Positions 52,742 to 62,500 of a DNA stretch of 64,000 bases are shown here, piece after piece. Each line of letters opens with the position of its first letter. The stretch's first letter is position 1. The DNA lies in NCBI RefSeq assembly GCF_041287255.1, contig NZ_JBGGTX010000001.1, positions 964,001-1,028,000 of the forward strand. The letters run 5' to 3'. The position numbers were made by a program, and so were the translations under genes. Origin of the DNA: Tamlana flava (lineage in GTDB: Bacteria > Bacteroidota > Bacteroidia > Flavobacteriales > Flavobacteriaceae). Under the pieces are notes generated by a model, which ran no database searches, was not told the DNA's origin, and saw only the letters and a list, made by a program, of their open reading frames with translations.

Positions 52742-52766
52742 GGTTCCATTCCTGGAGGTACCACTT
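52742..52766 (+). repeat. attR: direct repeat of tRNA-Phe 3' end
   Basis: 24 of 25 bp match 16179-16203, the only difference being C at 52747. It is only a tRNA tail; no 5' part of a tRNA precedes it. Bases left of the mismatch should be element-derived and those right of the 19-bp core chromosomal. Confidence 0.9.
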
Positions 52767-52767
52767 A

Positions 52768-52801
52768 AAAACCCTTAAAACATAAATGTTTTAAGGGTTT
52801 T
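52768..52801 (+). terminator. Original tRNA-Phe terminator, now beyond attR
   Basis: A near-perfect hairpin of 15-16 bp (AAAACCCTTAAAACA / TGTTTTAAGGGTTTT) with a short loop, then a T run. It directly follows attR, where the native tRNA-Phe terminator would be before insertion. On the minus strand it can also end the copper operon, though the T run there is shorter. Confidence 0.75.
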
Positions 52802-52849
52802 GTTTTTTTAATAAAATCGTCTAGCTAAATTAATTAGAACTAAGTGACT

Positions 52850-53290
52850 TTAATGATTGTGTCCTGAATGGTCTTCGGCTGACATTTCTCCCATTTGGTT
52901 CATTGCCATGCTATGATCGTATTGGCAGCAATCTGGAAGGTTTTTGTAAGCCTCTTCATCTCCAGCTAATTTTTCAGTATCGTATCCTGAAGCAGCTATA
53001 GCCTTGTGAATGGCCATTACATCTGTTTTACTTCCGTCAAAAGATACATCTATTTTCTTTTTATCAACATCCCAATTGGCGGCTTCAACACCTTCAACAC
53101 CGTTAACCGCTTTTTCAATGGTTTTTTTGCACATGCTGCAATTGCCCTTTACTCCAAAGGAGATATCTGTCATTGCTATGTCTTGTAACACTTCTGAATT
53201 TGTAGTTTCTGCTTCTTTTTTTATTTCGTTTTTACAACTTGTTAAAGTTATTCCTGCTATTACAGCCAAACTTAAAATTACTTTTTTCAT
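52850..53290 (-). CDS. Copper-binding HMA lipoprotein
   Basis: 146 residues with lipobox ITLTSC (about residue 19). The middle is a heavy-metal-associated domain with the metal site GNCSMCKK (CxxC) and the usual VEGVEAANWDVDKKKIDVSFD strand pattern. The C-terminus is rich in Met and His (YDHSMAMNQMGEMSAEDHSG), a Cu(I)-binding type tail. It is probably a periplasmic copper chaperone for the efflux pump; it is last in the operon. Confidence 0.88.
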   Translation of the reverse strand: MKKVILSLAVIAGITLTSCKNEIKKEAETTNSEVLQDIAMTDISFGVKGNCSMCKKTIEKAVNGVEGVEAANWDVDKKKIDVSFDGSKTDVMAIHKAIAASGYDTEKLAGDEEAYKNLPDCCQYDHSMAMNQMGEMSAEDHSGHNH

Positions 53291-53322
53291 TTTTCTTAAT
53301 TTTAATTATTATCTGTTTTTCA

Positions 53323-55074
53323 TTATTCTATCACTTGTTTTACTTCGCCGCAATTAAGCATGGCACTACCAAAATATGGATTGATTACTTTTTCTTCTTT
53401 GCTCAACCAGTAGGCTCCTTTGTTATTATCTGCCATAGGACAATACTCTACATAAACTTTTTCATCAACACCGAATGATTGAATTGCTTGGATTAATTTT
53501 GAGGATAGTTCTTTAAAATAGCCTCTTTGCCCTTTTATGCTTGATGACTTTGAAATTGACATTGCAGAAGATTTTATATCCTTTTCCAATACCATCCAAC
53601 GGTTATGGGCATCCCCCTTTAGTAAGCTCATGTCCATATTCGGCAAATCTTCCAAAAGACTTTTTGATGCGTTTGCAGCATTTTTCAATTCTTCTTTTAC
53701 CAAAGCATTTTTTAAATCGATGTAACTGTTGTACACATTTTTCAATTGATTTTGAAAGAGCTTTGGCACTTCTATTCTTTCATTTACAACCTCTGCCTTT
53801 TCACTCTCCATCCCCAAATGCCCTTCGTGGCCAGTAATGGTTTTACTTCCTTCTTTGTTCATCATGGATTTTTTACCTTGTAATTGTGCCGCAGCATCTA
53901 CCGTAAATGTTCCGTTTGTAACAATTTCGTTACCCGCTTCAAGGCCTTGCAGTACTTCATAAGTATCCGCAATACGGCTTCCCAAGTCCACTTCCCGCAT
54001 TTCAAAAACGGGTTGTTCGGTGTTCGGTTTTAAATACACTACAGAGCGTTCACCCGTCCAAAGCACTGCCGACGATGGAATAGTTAACACTTCATTGTCC
54101 GTATTTTTAATGCTTTCAATTTTAGCCGAGACAAACATACCGGGTTTAAAAACATCATCCTTATTATTTAAAACCACCCGTAAAGCTAAGGTCCGTGTTT
54201 TGGTATTTAAAATAGGACCTATAAAATCTACTTTTCCCTTGAATGTTTTATTGGGATATGCATTTGTTGTTATTGAAACTTCTTGTCCTTTTTTGAACTT
54301 GTCTATTTGGTTTTCATAAACATCAAAATTTGCCCAAACCGTACTAAGGTTTGTAATTTTTAGTACAGGCTGTCCTTGTTTAATATAATCGCCTTGCTCA
54401 ACCAGTTTTTCAGTAACTGTTCCTGAGACCGTGGCATAAACTGGAAGATTTTCACTAACCTTTCCTGATGTTTCAATATTGTTGATTTGACTATCGGAAA
54501 GCTTCCAAATCTTTAACTTGTTACGAACCGCTTGGTACAACTCTCGCTGGGATTCCTTTAACGAAGCTGCCGTCATGAGTTCTTGTTGTGCGGCGTACAA
54601 TTCGGGTGAATAGATAGTGGCCAACAATTGCCCTTTACGAATGTATTCGCCAGCAAAATTAACATTCAAGCCTTCTATTCGGCCAGAAAAATAACTTACT
54701 TGTACCGTATTAGCTTCTTCATTTTCGACAATTTTACCAGATAATTTAGTAGTATTTTCCTCAGCCATTCCCTTACCAACTATAGTGGTTTGGATATTAG
54801 CCAAAGCCATAGCGTTTTTGGTAAGTTTAAATTGGTTGGCGGTTAAACCATCTGCGCCGACTTCCGCTGGAATTAATTCCATACCGCAAATAGGACAATC
54901 GCCTGGTTCAGGTTGCATAATTTGTGGATGCATGGAGCAGGTCCACATTTGGGTTGTATTTGAAGTTTCAGAATTATTATTTGAAGCTTCTTCATTTGAA
55001 GAACTCCCGAAAAGTAACCAGCCCAGCAACAAGCCAACTACCAATATTCCAGAATAAATAACATATTTTTTCAT
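53323..55074 (-). CDS. CusB-like RND adaptor with heavy-metal-binding domain
   Basis: 583 residues. An N-terminal membrane anchor (IYSGILVVGLLLGWLLF) is followed by a short heavy-metal-binding domain near residues 43-70 (WTCSMHPQIMQPEPGDCP then ICGMELIP), the HlyD-type barrel-sandwich domain (VYATVSGTVTEKLVEQGDYI; TNLSTVWANFDVYE) and a C-terminal DUF3347-type helical domain from about 440. It bridges the inner-membrane RND pump and the TolC channel and may hand over metal. It follows the PepSY gene by 2 bp. Confidence 0.92.
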   Translation of the reverse strand: MKKYVIYSGILVVGLLLGWLLFGSSSNEEASNNNSETSNTTQMWTCSMHPQIMQPEPGDCPICGMELIPAEVGADGLTANQFKLTKNAMALANIQTTIVGKGMAEENTTKLSGKIVENEEANTVQVSYFSGRIEGLNVNFAGEYIRKGQLLATIYSPELYAAQQELMTAASLKESQRELYQAVRNKLKIWKLSDSQINNIETSGKVSENLPVYATVSGTVTEKLVEQGDYIKQGQPVLKITNLSTVWANFDVYENQIDKFKKGQEVSITTNAYPNKTFKGKVDFIGPILNTKTRTLALRVVLNNKDDVFKPGMFVSAKIESIKNTDNEVLTIPSSAVLWTGERSVVYLKPNTEQPVFEMREVDLGSRIADTYEVLQGLEAGNEIVTNGTFTVDAAAQLQGKKSMMNKEGSKTITGHEGHLGMESEKAEVVNERIEVPKLFQNQLKNVYNSYIDLKNALVKEELKNAANASKSLLEDLPNMDMSLLKGDAHNRWMVLEKDIKSSAMSISKSSSIKGQRGYFKELSSKLIQAIQSFGVDEKVYVEYCPMADNNKGAYWLSKEEKVINPYFGSAMLNCGEVKQVIE

Positions 55075-55076
55075 TT

Positions 55077-55787
55077 CTATTTATTTTTTTTTCTTAATAA
55101 TTTTCTAACGGAAAGTGATGATGTAAACCATAATAAAAAACCACTTAACACGGTCATTAAACCTAATAATGAAAATATCCTCAATATGGTTGTATTGAAG
55201 TTGTCTCTGCCCTCATAGTCCATCGTGTGGGTCATCCATAAAAAATCAAACCAACGCCAACCACGATGCCTAATGGTTTGAAATCTTCCGTCTTCAACAG
55301 ACACATATGCTTTTAAAGCATCATCACCTTGATAGGAAATCACATAAGCTGGCAGCAACCTTTCTCTGTATTCGTGATGTTTCCCAACTTTTTCAATTCT
55401 TTCCACAGATTTCACTTTCAAGTCATTTCTTATATAATTTTTTGCTATTTGAAGGGCTTCTGTTTCAGTAATGCCGTTTTTTTGATTTCCATTTATGGCA
55501 TTAAACAGTTCTTCTTTATTTATCCAATAATATGGCGTATCACCAATATCTCGCAACTCAATGCTTTTTACACCTTGTGGAACAGCCAATTGTGTGGGAC
55601 TTATTAAATTGTCGAACAAATTAGGCTTATAATCTGAATTTATAAAATGGTCTCCATGTATATCATCAATGTTTGTCCAACTAAAGTATAAACCACTTGT
55701 GGTCCAAAACAAAAATTGAATACCCAGAAACAAACCCAAATAACGGTGTGTTTTTCTAATCTTTAATGCGGTGTTTCTTTTTACCAT
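55077..55787 (-). CDS. PepSY-domain membrane protein
   Basis: 236 residues with membrane segments near residues 18-34 (GLFLGIQFLFWTTSGLYF) and near the C-terminus (IFSLLGLMTVLSGFLLWF). A PepSY module lies between (TEALQIAKNYIRNDLKVKS; AYVSVEDGRFQTIRHRGW). PepSY_TM-type proteins often accompany copper and iron genes in Bacteroidota. The sequence gives no enzymatic residues. It sits between copA and the adaptor gene. Confidence 0.85.
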   Translation of the reverse strand: MVKRNTALKIRKTHRYLGLFLGIQFLFWTTSGLYFSWTNIDDIHGDHFINSDYKPNLFDNLISPTQLAVPQGVKSIELRDIGDTPYYWINKEELFNAINGNQKNGITETEALQIAKNYIRNDLKVKSVERIEKVGKHHEYRERLLPAYVISYQGDDALKAYVSVEDGRFQTIRHRGWRWFDFLWMTHTMDYEGRDNFNTTILRIFSLLGLMTVLSGFLLWFTSSLSVRKLLRKKNK

Positions 55788-55790
55788 TTT

Positions 55791-58292
55791 TTAGATATTT
55801 ACCCTTCTTAATCGTAATGCGTTTGCTATTACTGAAACTGAACTAAAACTCATGGCCAAAGCAGCTATCATTGGTGATAATAAAATTCCAAAAAACGGAA
55901 ATAGCACACCTGCTGCAATTGGTACACCTATGGTGTTATAAACTAGTGCAAAAAATAGATTTTGCTTAATGTTTTTCATTACGGCATCACTCAAATTTTT
56001 AGCTTTTACAATACCTTGCAAATCACCTTTTACCAAGGTAATCATGGCGCTTTCAATGGCTACATCGGTTCCAGTACCCATGGCTATACCCACATCACTT
56101 TTTGCCAATGCAGGGGCATCATTAATACCATCACCCGCCATGGCCACTACTTTTCCGTTGGCTTGCAGCTTTTCCACTTCTTTCAATTTATTTTCTGGAA
56201 GCATACTCGCCTTGAAATCTGCTAAATTTACTTCTGATGCTACAGCCTGAGCCGTTTCTTGATTATCGCCTGTTAACATAATAACATCAATACCTTTGCT
56301 TTGCAATTCCTTTATGGCTTTTGCACTGGTAGCTTTTATTTTATCACCAATAACCACATAACCCAAAACAGCATTGTTAACCGACAAATAAGATACCGTT
56401 TTTCCTTTTTTCTGAAACTGTTTGGCTTCATCAAGCATTTCTTTAGTTAATTCTGCACTTGCATATTCCATCATTTTAGGATTGCCCAATCCAACTTTTT
56501 TGCTATTGATTAGGGCTTCTACACCTTTTCCTGTCACTGCACTAAAATTGGTAGATTTTAGAATTTTGGCGTCATGCTCTTTCCCATATTTAACGGTAGC
56601 TTCGGCCAATGGGTGTTCGCTATTGGTGTTTAGTGAGACTATATAACTAAGCACATCGCTTTCACTGAAACTTTTACTAAAAGCACCTATTTTTTCAACC
56701 GTTGGTCTACCTTCGGTTATGGTTCCTGTTTTGTCTACTATAAGTGTATTCACCTTATTCATCTTTTCAAGTGCTTCAGCGTTTTTAATGAGCACACCAT
56801 TTTGGGCTCCTCTACCAACACCCACCATTACGGACATTGGTGTTGCCAACCCTAATGCACAGGGACATGCAATAATTAATACTGCAATGGCATTTACCAA
56901 AGCGAAAACATAAGCGGGTTCTGGTCCCCAAATGGCCCAAACAACAAAGGTTATTAAAGAGATGATGACCACAGTAGGCACAAAATACGCTGACACCCTA
57001 TCGGCTAAATTCTGGATAGGCGCTCGACTTCTACTGGCATCATTCACCATATGGATAATTTGAGAAAGCAAGGTATCGCTCCCCACTTTTTCGGCTTTCA
57101 TTAAAAAAGATTGGTTACCATTGATGGTTCCACTGTTTACTTTGTCGCCTTCTTCTTTATTCACAGGAATGGGCTCACCGGTAATCATTGATTCATCAAT
57201 ACTGGTATTCCCCTCAGTTATAACACCATCAACAGGAATTTTGTCTCCCGGCTTGACTTTTAAAATATCGTTCAACTCTATGTCATCGATACTCACTTCC
57301 ACTTCTTCACCATCCACTATTTTTATGGCTTTATTTGGAGCCAACTTCAGTAATTCCTTAACTGCCGAATTGGTTTTACTATGGGCGCGTGCTTCCAACA
57401 GTTGGCCCAAAAGCACCAAGGTTAATATTACGGTTGCCGCCTCAAAATATACATGAACAGCACCCGATTCGGTTTTAAACTGTGCCGGAAATACATCAGG
57501 AAATAACATACCCACCACACTGAACATCCAAGCCACACCCGAGCCAATGCCAATAAGCGTAAACATATTGAGATTCCATGTTTTTATGCTTTTGTAAGCA
57601 CGTTCAAAGAACATCCAAGTTGCATAAAACACTACGGGAATGGACAACACAAATTGTACCCAATTCCAATATTTTTGCTGCATGACCTCGTACAAAGGAT
57701 TGTCATTAAGCATTTCGCTCATAGCGATTAAGAAAATGGGCAAGGTAAAAGCGGTAGCTATCCAAAACTTTTTCAATAGCTTCTTATAATTTTTCTCTTC
57801 TGCTGACGCTTCTGGTTGCATGGGCACTAAATCCATACCGCATATTGGGCAAGAACCTGCTTCATCTTTTACAATCTCTGGATGCATGGGACAGGTCCAT
57901 TTTTCTGCTGATGAATTGGATAATTTTTGCTCCTCCACCAAGTCCATTCCGCATACGGGGCAATCGCCAGGTTTGCCATAAGTTTTATCGCCTTCGCAAT
58001 GCATCGGGCAATAAAAGGTTCTGGTTCCCTTTCCTTTGGGCTGACTTTCTTTTTTGTGTTCTGAATGATGGTGATGTTCTCCTTGTTTGTGGATGCTATA
58101 TCTGCCACCATCTTCTTTTAATGCTTTTTGAAATGTTTCCAAAGGAATATGGTTTTCCATTTCAATCGTAGCCTCTGCTTTTTCCAAGCTGACCGTAGCA
58201 TTGGAAACACCATCCACTTTTGAGAGTGTCTCTTCTACGTGACTTCGACAACCGTTACAGGTCATTCCATTTATATGATATGTGTGTTTCAT
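55791..58292 (-). CDS. copA: CPC-type copper-transporting P-ATPase
   Basis: 833 residues. An N-terminal HMA domain with GMTCNGC (Cys13 and Cys16 region) is followed by a His-rich stretch (GEHHHHSEHKK) and two heavy-metal-binding fingers (CPMHCEGDKTYGKPGDCP; CPMHPEIVKDEAGSCP, each followed by CGMDL). The P1B core has TGEP actuator (SMITGEPIPV), the CPCALGLATP membrane metal site, DKTGTITEG phosphorylation site (Asp), SEHPLAEA and GDGINDAPALA. The CPC motif points to Cu(I)/Ag(I) export from the cytosol to the periplasm, feeding the RND pump encoded beside it. Confidence 0.95.
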   Translation of the reverse strand: MKHTYHINGMTCNGCRSHVEETLSKVDGVSNATVSLEKAEATIEMENHIPLETFQKALKEDGGRYSIHKQGEHHHHSEHKKESQPKGKGTRTFYCPMHCEGDKTYGKPGDCPVCGMDLVEEQKLSNSSAEKWTCPMHPEIVKDEAGSCPICGMDLVPMQPEASAEEKNYKKLLKKFWIATAFTLPIFLIAMSEMLNDNPLYEVMQQKYWNWVQFVLSIPVVFYATWMFFERAYKSIKTWNLNMFTLIGIGSGVAWMFSVVGMLFPDVFPAQFKTESGAVHVYFEAATVILTLVLLGQLLEARAHSKTNSAVKELLKLAPNKAIKIVDGEEVEVSIDDIELNDILKVKPGDKIPVDGVITEGNTSIDESMITGEPIPVNKEEGDKVNSGTINGNQSFLMKAEKVGSDTLLSQIIHMVNDASRSRAPIQNLADRVSAYFVPTVVIISLITFVVWAIWGPEPAYVFALVNAIAVLIIACPCALGLATPMSVMVGVGRGAQNGVLIKNAEALEKMNKVNTLIVDKTGTITEGRPTVEKIGAFSKSFSESDVLSYIVSLNTNSEHPLAEATVKYGKEHDAKILKSTNFSAVTGKGVEALINSKKVGLGNPKMMEYASAELTKEMLDEAKQFQKKGKTVSYLSVNNAVLGYVVIGDKIKATSAKAIKELQSKGIDVIMLTGDNQETAQAVASEVNLADFKASMLPENKLKEVEKLQANGKVVAMAGDGINDAPALAKSDVGIAMGTGTDVAIESAMITLVKGDLQGIVKAKNLSDAVMKNIKQNLFFALVYNTIGVPIAAGVLFPFFGILLSPMIAALAMSFSSVSVIANALRLRRVNI

Positions 58293-58295
58293 TTT

Positions 58296-59531
58296 TTACT
58301 GAATTAAATAATTGATGATGGTGCTTTGAACATAATAATTTTTGATAGCTTCAATTTGGTTCATTTGAAACTTTAACTGCAATTCCTGAATATCCAAAAC
58401 ATCGTTAAACTTTATAGTTCCCGTTTCATAGCTTTTAATGAGAATGTCTTCAGCATCTTTGGCCTGTTTCAAGTTTTTGGTTTGCGTTGTGTAACTAATT
58501 CTTGCTGAAATACGTTCATTGATGGCCCTATTAAGAATTGTTTCCAAAGCATTTAAGCGCTCTTGCTTTTGAAACTGGATTTCTTGTTGTTGCAATTCGT
58601 TCTGTTTGGAAACCGACCTATATTTTTTATTAAAAATTGGAATGGATACCGATACCATGGGCATCAGTATATCTTTTCCGTTATCGGTAAAATTCATATC
58701 TGGTCTTGGTTCCACATTGATATAATCCAAACCAAACCCAATCATAGGGCTGCCTTCTTTTTGGTTTAACAGCTCCGATTGTTGGACAGATTCATATAGT
58801 TTATCATATTTCAACAATTCAGGATGCACTTCCAAATTGGATGCTTTCAATTCAAAATCTTCAATAGGGATATTCAAGTTATCCACCACGGTAACCTTAA
58901 CATTAGTGTCCCTATTTAAAAGATTATTGAAATTGGTTTGTTCAGCCAAAAACTGTTGTTTCAAAACAGCTTTAAGTTGCTGCAAATCGTTTTGGCGCAT
59001 TTGCAAGCGCAATACATCTACTGCTGACGCTTTACCTACTTCAACTGACGTTAACGCCATCGTTTCATAAGTTTCTAATAGCTTGATATTTTCACTCAAC
59101 ACTTGCTGTTTTGCTTTGTTTGCATACAAAGTGTAATAAGATTGCGATACAGAAGCCATTAATTTACGTTTGGCAATAACGATGTCTTCGTATTTAGCAT
59201 CCGCTAAAGACGTTATATAGTTTTCTCGTGATGTAATGGTGCCAAACCAAGGTATCATTTGTTTGGCCGATACTCTAAAACGTTGTGCACCGGTTCGAGT
59301 TTCGGGTTCACTTACAAAATAGCCTACACTAAATTCTGTGTTAGGTATGGCATCTATTTCATTCACTTTTTCTGAAACGATACTGTATTGCAATTCGAAC
59401 TTTTGAATCTCAGGGTTATTGGATAGCGCTTCATTTACAAGTACTTCCAACTCTTGGGCATAAGAATGAATACCAAAAACAAACAAGCCAAGAGCGAATA
59501 TGAATTTTATACTAATTATTCTATGTTTCAT
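58296..59531 (-). CDS. TolC-family outer-membrane channel (CusC-like)
   Basis: 411 residues with signal peptide (MKHRIISIKFIFALGLFVFG ... SYAQ). Two OEP repeats of long helices are visible (LMASVSQSYYTLYANKAKQ; ILNRAINERISARISYTT) with the usual ASAVDVLRLQMRQNDLQQ and KFNDVLDIQELQLKF patterns. The outer-membrane end of the tripartite metal pump. It overlaps the RND gene by 4 bp. Confidence 0.92.
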   Translation of the reverse strand: MKHRIISIKFIFALGLFVFGIHSYAQELEVLVNEALSNNPEIQKFELQYSIVSEKVNEIDAIPNTEFSVGYFVSEPETRTGAQRFRVSAKQMIPWFGTITSRENYITSLADAKYEDIVIAKRKLMASVSQSYYTLYANKAKQQVLSENIKLLETYETMALTSVEVGKASAVDVLRLQMRQNDLQQLKAVLKQQFLAEQTNFNNLLNRDTNVKVTVVDNLNIPIEDFELKASNLEVHPELLKYDKLYESVQQSELLNQKEGSPMIGFGLDYINVEPRPDMNFTDNGKDILMPMVSVSIPIFNKKYRSVSKQNELQQQEIQFQKQERLNALETILNRAINERISARISYTTQTKNLKQAKDAEDILIKSYETGTIKFNDVLDIQELQLKFQMNQIEAIKNYYVQSTIINYLIQ

Positions 59532-62500
59532 TTTGATGTTCTATTAAGTTGAACTTCCGCTTTCCAGCTATATAAAACGGGTACTACAAACAGGGTAATT
59601 AAGGCAATAATCATCCCACCAAAACTTGGTATGGCCATAGGAATCATGATGTCACTTCCTCGTCCTGTTGAGGTTAATACAGGCAGTAAAGCCAATATGG
59701 TTGTCGCCGTAGTCATCAAACAAGGTCTGATACGTTTTTCACCTGCTTCAACAATGGAAGCCCTGATTTCCTTTTGGGTTTCAGGGGTGTTTCTATTAAA
59801 AGTTTGCGTTAAATAGGTTGCCATAACCACACCATCATCAGTTGCAATTCCGAAGAGCGCAATAAATCCTACCCAAACAGCCACACTTAAATTGATGGTG
59901 TGCATTTGGAATAAATCCCGTAGGTTTTCACCAAAGAAACTGAAATTTAAAAACCAGGATTGACCATATAACCAAATCATTAAAAATCCACCGGCAAAAG
60001 CCACTGCAATACCCAAAAAAACCATTAACGAAGTACCTACCGAACGGAATTGGAAATACAGAATTAAAAAGATGATGGCCAATGCCAAAGGCACAACCAC
60101 TGATAGGGTTTTTTCAGCACGCAATTGATTTTCATAGCTTCCGGTAAACCGATAACTGATTCCTTTGGGAACAATTAACTCCCCTGAATCTATTTTGCCT
60201 TGAATCATGGCTTGTGCATTTTCAACTACATTAACTTCTGCATAACCATCCATTTTATCAAACAACACGTAGCCCACTAAAAAGGTATCCTCACTTTTTA
60301 TGACTTGTGGACCTCGTTCATAACGAATGGTTGCCAATTCACTTAAAGGTACAGGGCTGCCTTTTTCAACGGGCACATAAATTTGTTCCAAATCATTTGG
60401 GTTTGCTCTTAGTTCTCTTGGATAGCGAACTCGAACGCCGTAACGCTCACGACCTTCAACCGTTTGGGTTAATGACATACCTCCAACGGCGACTTTTAAA
60501 ACATTCTGTACTTCTTCAATACTTACTCCATATCGAGCAATTTTTTCCCTGTTAATATCTATTAAAAGATACGGCTTCCCTACAATTCGGTCTGCAAAAA
60601 CCGCTTCATCTTTAACGCCATCAGCTTCTTTTAAAATGGTTTCCAATTGCATTCCAAAAGCTTCAATTTGTTTTAAATCCTGTCCTTTAATCTTGATACC
60701 CATAGGTGCACGCATTCCTGTTTGCAACATGACTAATCGGGTTTCGATAGGTTGCAATTTTGGCGCGGAAGTAACGCCTGGTAATTTGGTGACTTTTACA
60801 ATTTCGTTCCAGATATCGTCAGGTGATTGTATTTCAGGTCGCCAATTACGGTAGAATTCACCATTTTTATCTTCAATTAATTGAGACCGTTTAACCGGGG
60901 TCATAGTGACATTTTCAGAATTATTTGGATTAGCAATTAAACGACCATCTTTCAATTCAAACAACCCTTCATCATTGACTTTGTAGCGTTGGCGTTCCCC
61001 ATATTCATTCAGCATATATTCCGGCTTATATTGAATGATATTTTCATACATAGACAATGGCGCAGGATCCAAAGCCGATTCCGTTCTACCTGATTTACCA
61101 ACAACGGTTTCAATTTCTGGAATACTTGCAACGGCCATATCCAATTGCTGCAAAACACGTTTGTTTTCCTCCACTCCTGAATGTGGCATGGAGGTTGGCA
61201 TTAATAGAAAAGAACCTTCATTTAATGAGGGCATAAATTCTTTGCCCGTATTTTTCATAATGAAAAAACCCGCGATAACTATTGCCGTTGGAATAGACAG
61301 AAATAGTAATTTATTATCCAAACACCATCTTAAAATACGTGTATAATATTTAATGAACAACGAGAACACACCTAATAGACCAAAACAGATAATGGCAACG
61401 AAAATGAGATTTAAAAAGATGCTCTCATTTACGCCTAATGGTCGCCAATATGCTGCCAACAAGAATACTATTGCTGAAGCTGAAATGATGATATTGGCAA
61501 GGTTTGTTTGTTTATCTGAAATATTATTTTGAAGATTTAAGAGTGCCGTAACCCCATAAGCGATAAGAATTAACCCAAGCCAATACCCAAAAACAATAAC
61601 TGACAGACCTAACGCAATTAAAACACCATTTAAAACATATTTAAAATTCTTTTGAATACTCTTTTTACGAAATAAAAAGGCTGCAAACGGCGGAATTAAA
61701 AATAAAGAAACGATTATTGAAGCAGTAAGGGCAAAAGTTTTTGTAAAGGCTAACGGACGGAATAATTTTCCTTCAGCACCAATCATAGTAAACACCGGAA
61801 TAAAACTGATAATAGTTGTCATAACTGCAGTTACTATGGCTCCTGATACTTCAGCTGTAGCATTATACACAACTGTGTTTATTGGCAGCTTGTTTTCGTT
61901 TTCATCTAAATGCCTGATAATGTTTTCTGAAAGTATCACACCAACATCCACCATGGTACCAATGGCAATTGCAATGCCAGATAAAGCCACTATATTAGCA
62001 TCCACACCAAATAGTTTCATCGCTATGAATACCATTAAAACGGCCACAGGCAATAATCCAGAAATCAATACCGAAGCACGAAGATTAAATACCATAATAA
62101 TGATGACCAAAATGGTAATCAAAATCTCTAATGTAAGCGCTTCATTAAGCGTTCCTAAAGTTTCTTGAATGAGTTCTGTTCTGTCATAAAAAGGAACAAT
62201 GGTCACTTGGGATGTCCTACCATCAGTTAATACTTTTGAAGGTAAACCAGCACTTAGCTCGTTGATTTTTGCTTTTACATTATTTATGACTTCCAAAGGG
62301 TTTGCGCCATATCGTGCCACCACAACGCCACCAACAACTTCGGCTCCTTCTTTATCTAAAATACCGCGCCTAGTTGCTGGTCCTAAAGATACCTTAGCAA
62401 CATCTTTAATTTTGATAGCAATAAAATCTTCTGAAGCTACCACCGCATTTTCAATATCTGCAATGGATTTTACATAACCCAAACCACGTACTAAATATTC

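Larger units (their letters stand above)
16185..52766. mobile_element. 36.6 kb integrative island at tRNA-Phe
   Basis: The segment is flanked by 24/25-bp direct repeats of the tRNA-Phe 3' end. A tyrosine recombinase gene lies 197 bp inside the right repeat, with an excisionase-like HTH gene and a replication-initiator-like gene next to it. A 31-bp sequence with 28 matches recurs just inside both ends. Gene content inside (J-like paralogs, Hsp70, giant repeat proteins, small secreted proteins) is unlike the core genes outside. No relaxase, conjugation or phage structural gene was seen, so it is probably an integrative mobilisable or satellite-type element, or a decayed ICE. Confidence 0.88.

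Noticed and set aside
52600..52785. 61-codon plus-strand ORF across attR
   Set aside because: It overlaps the end motif, attR and the terminator hairpin, and its sequence has no protein-like pattern.
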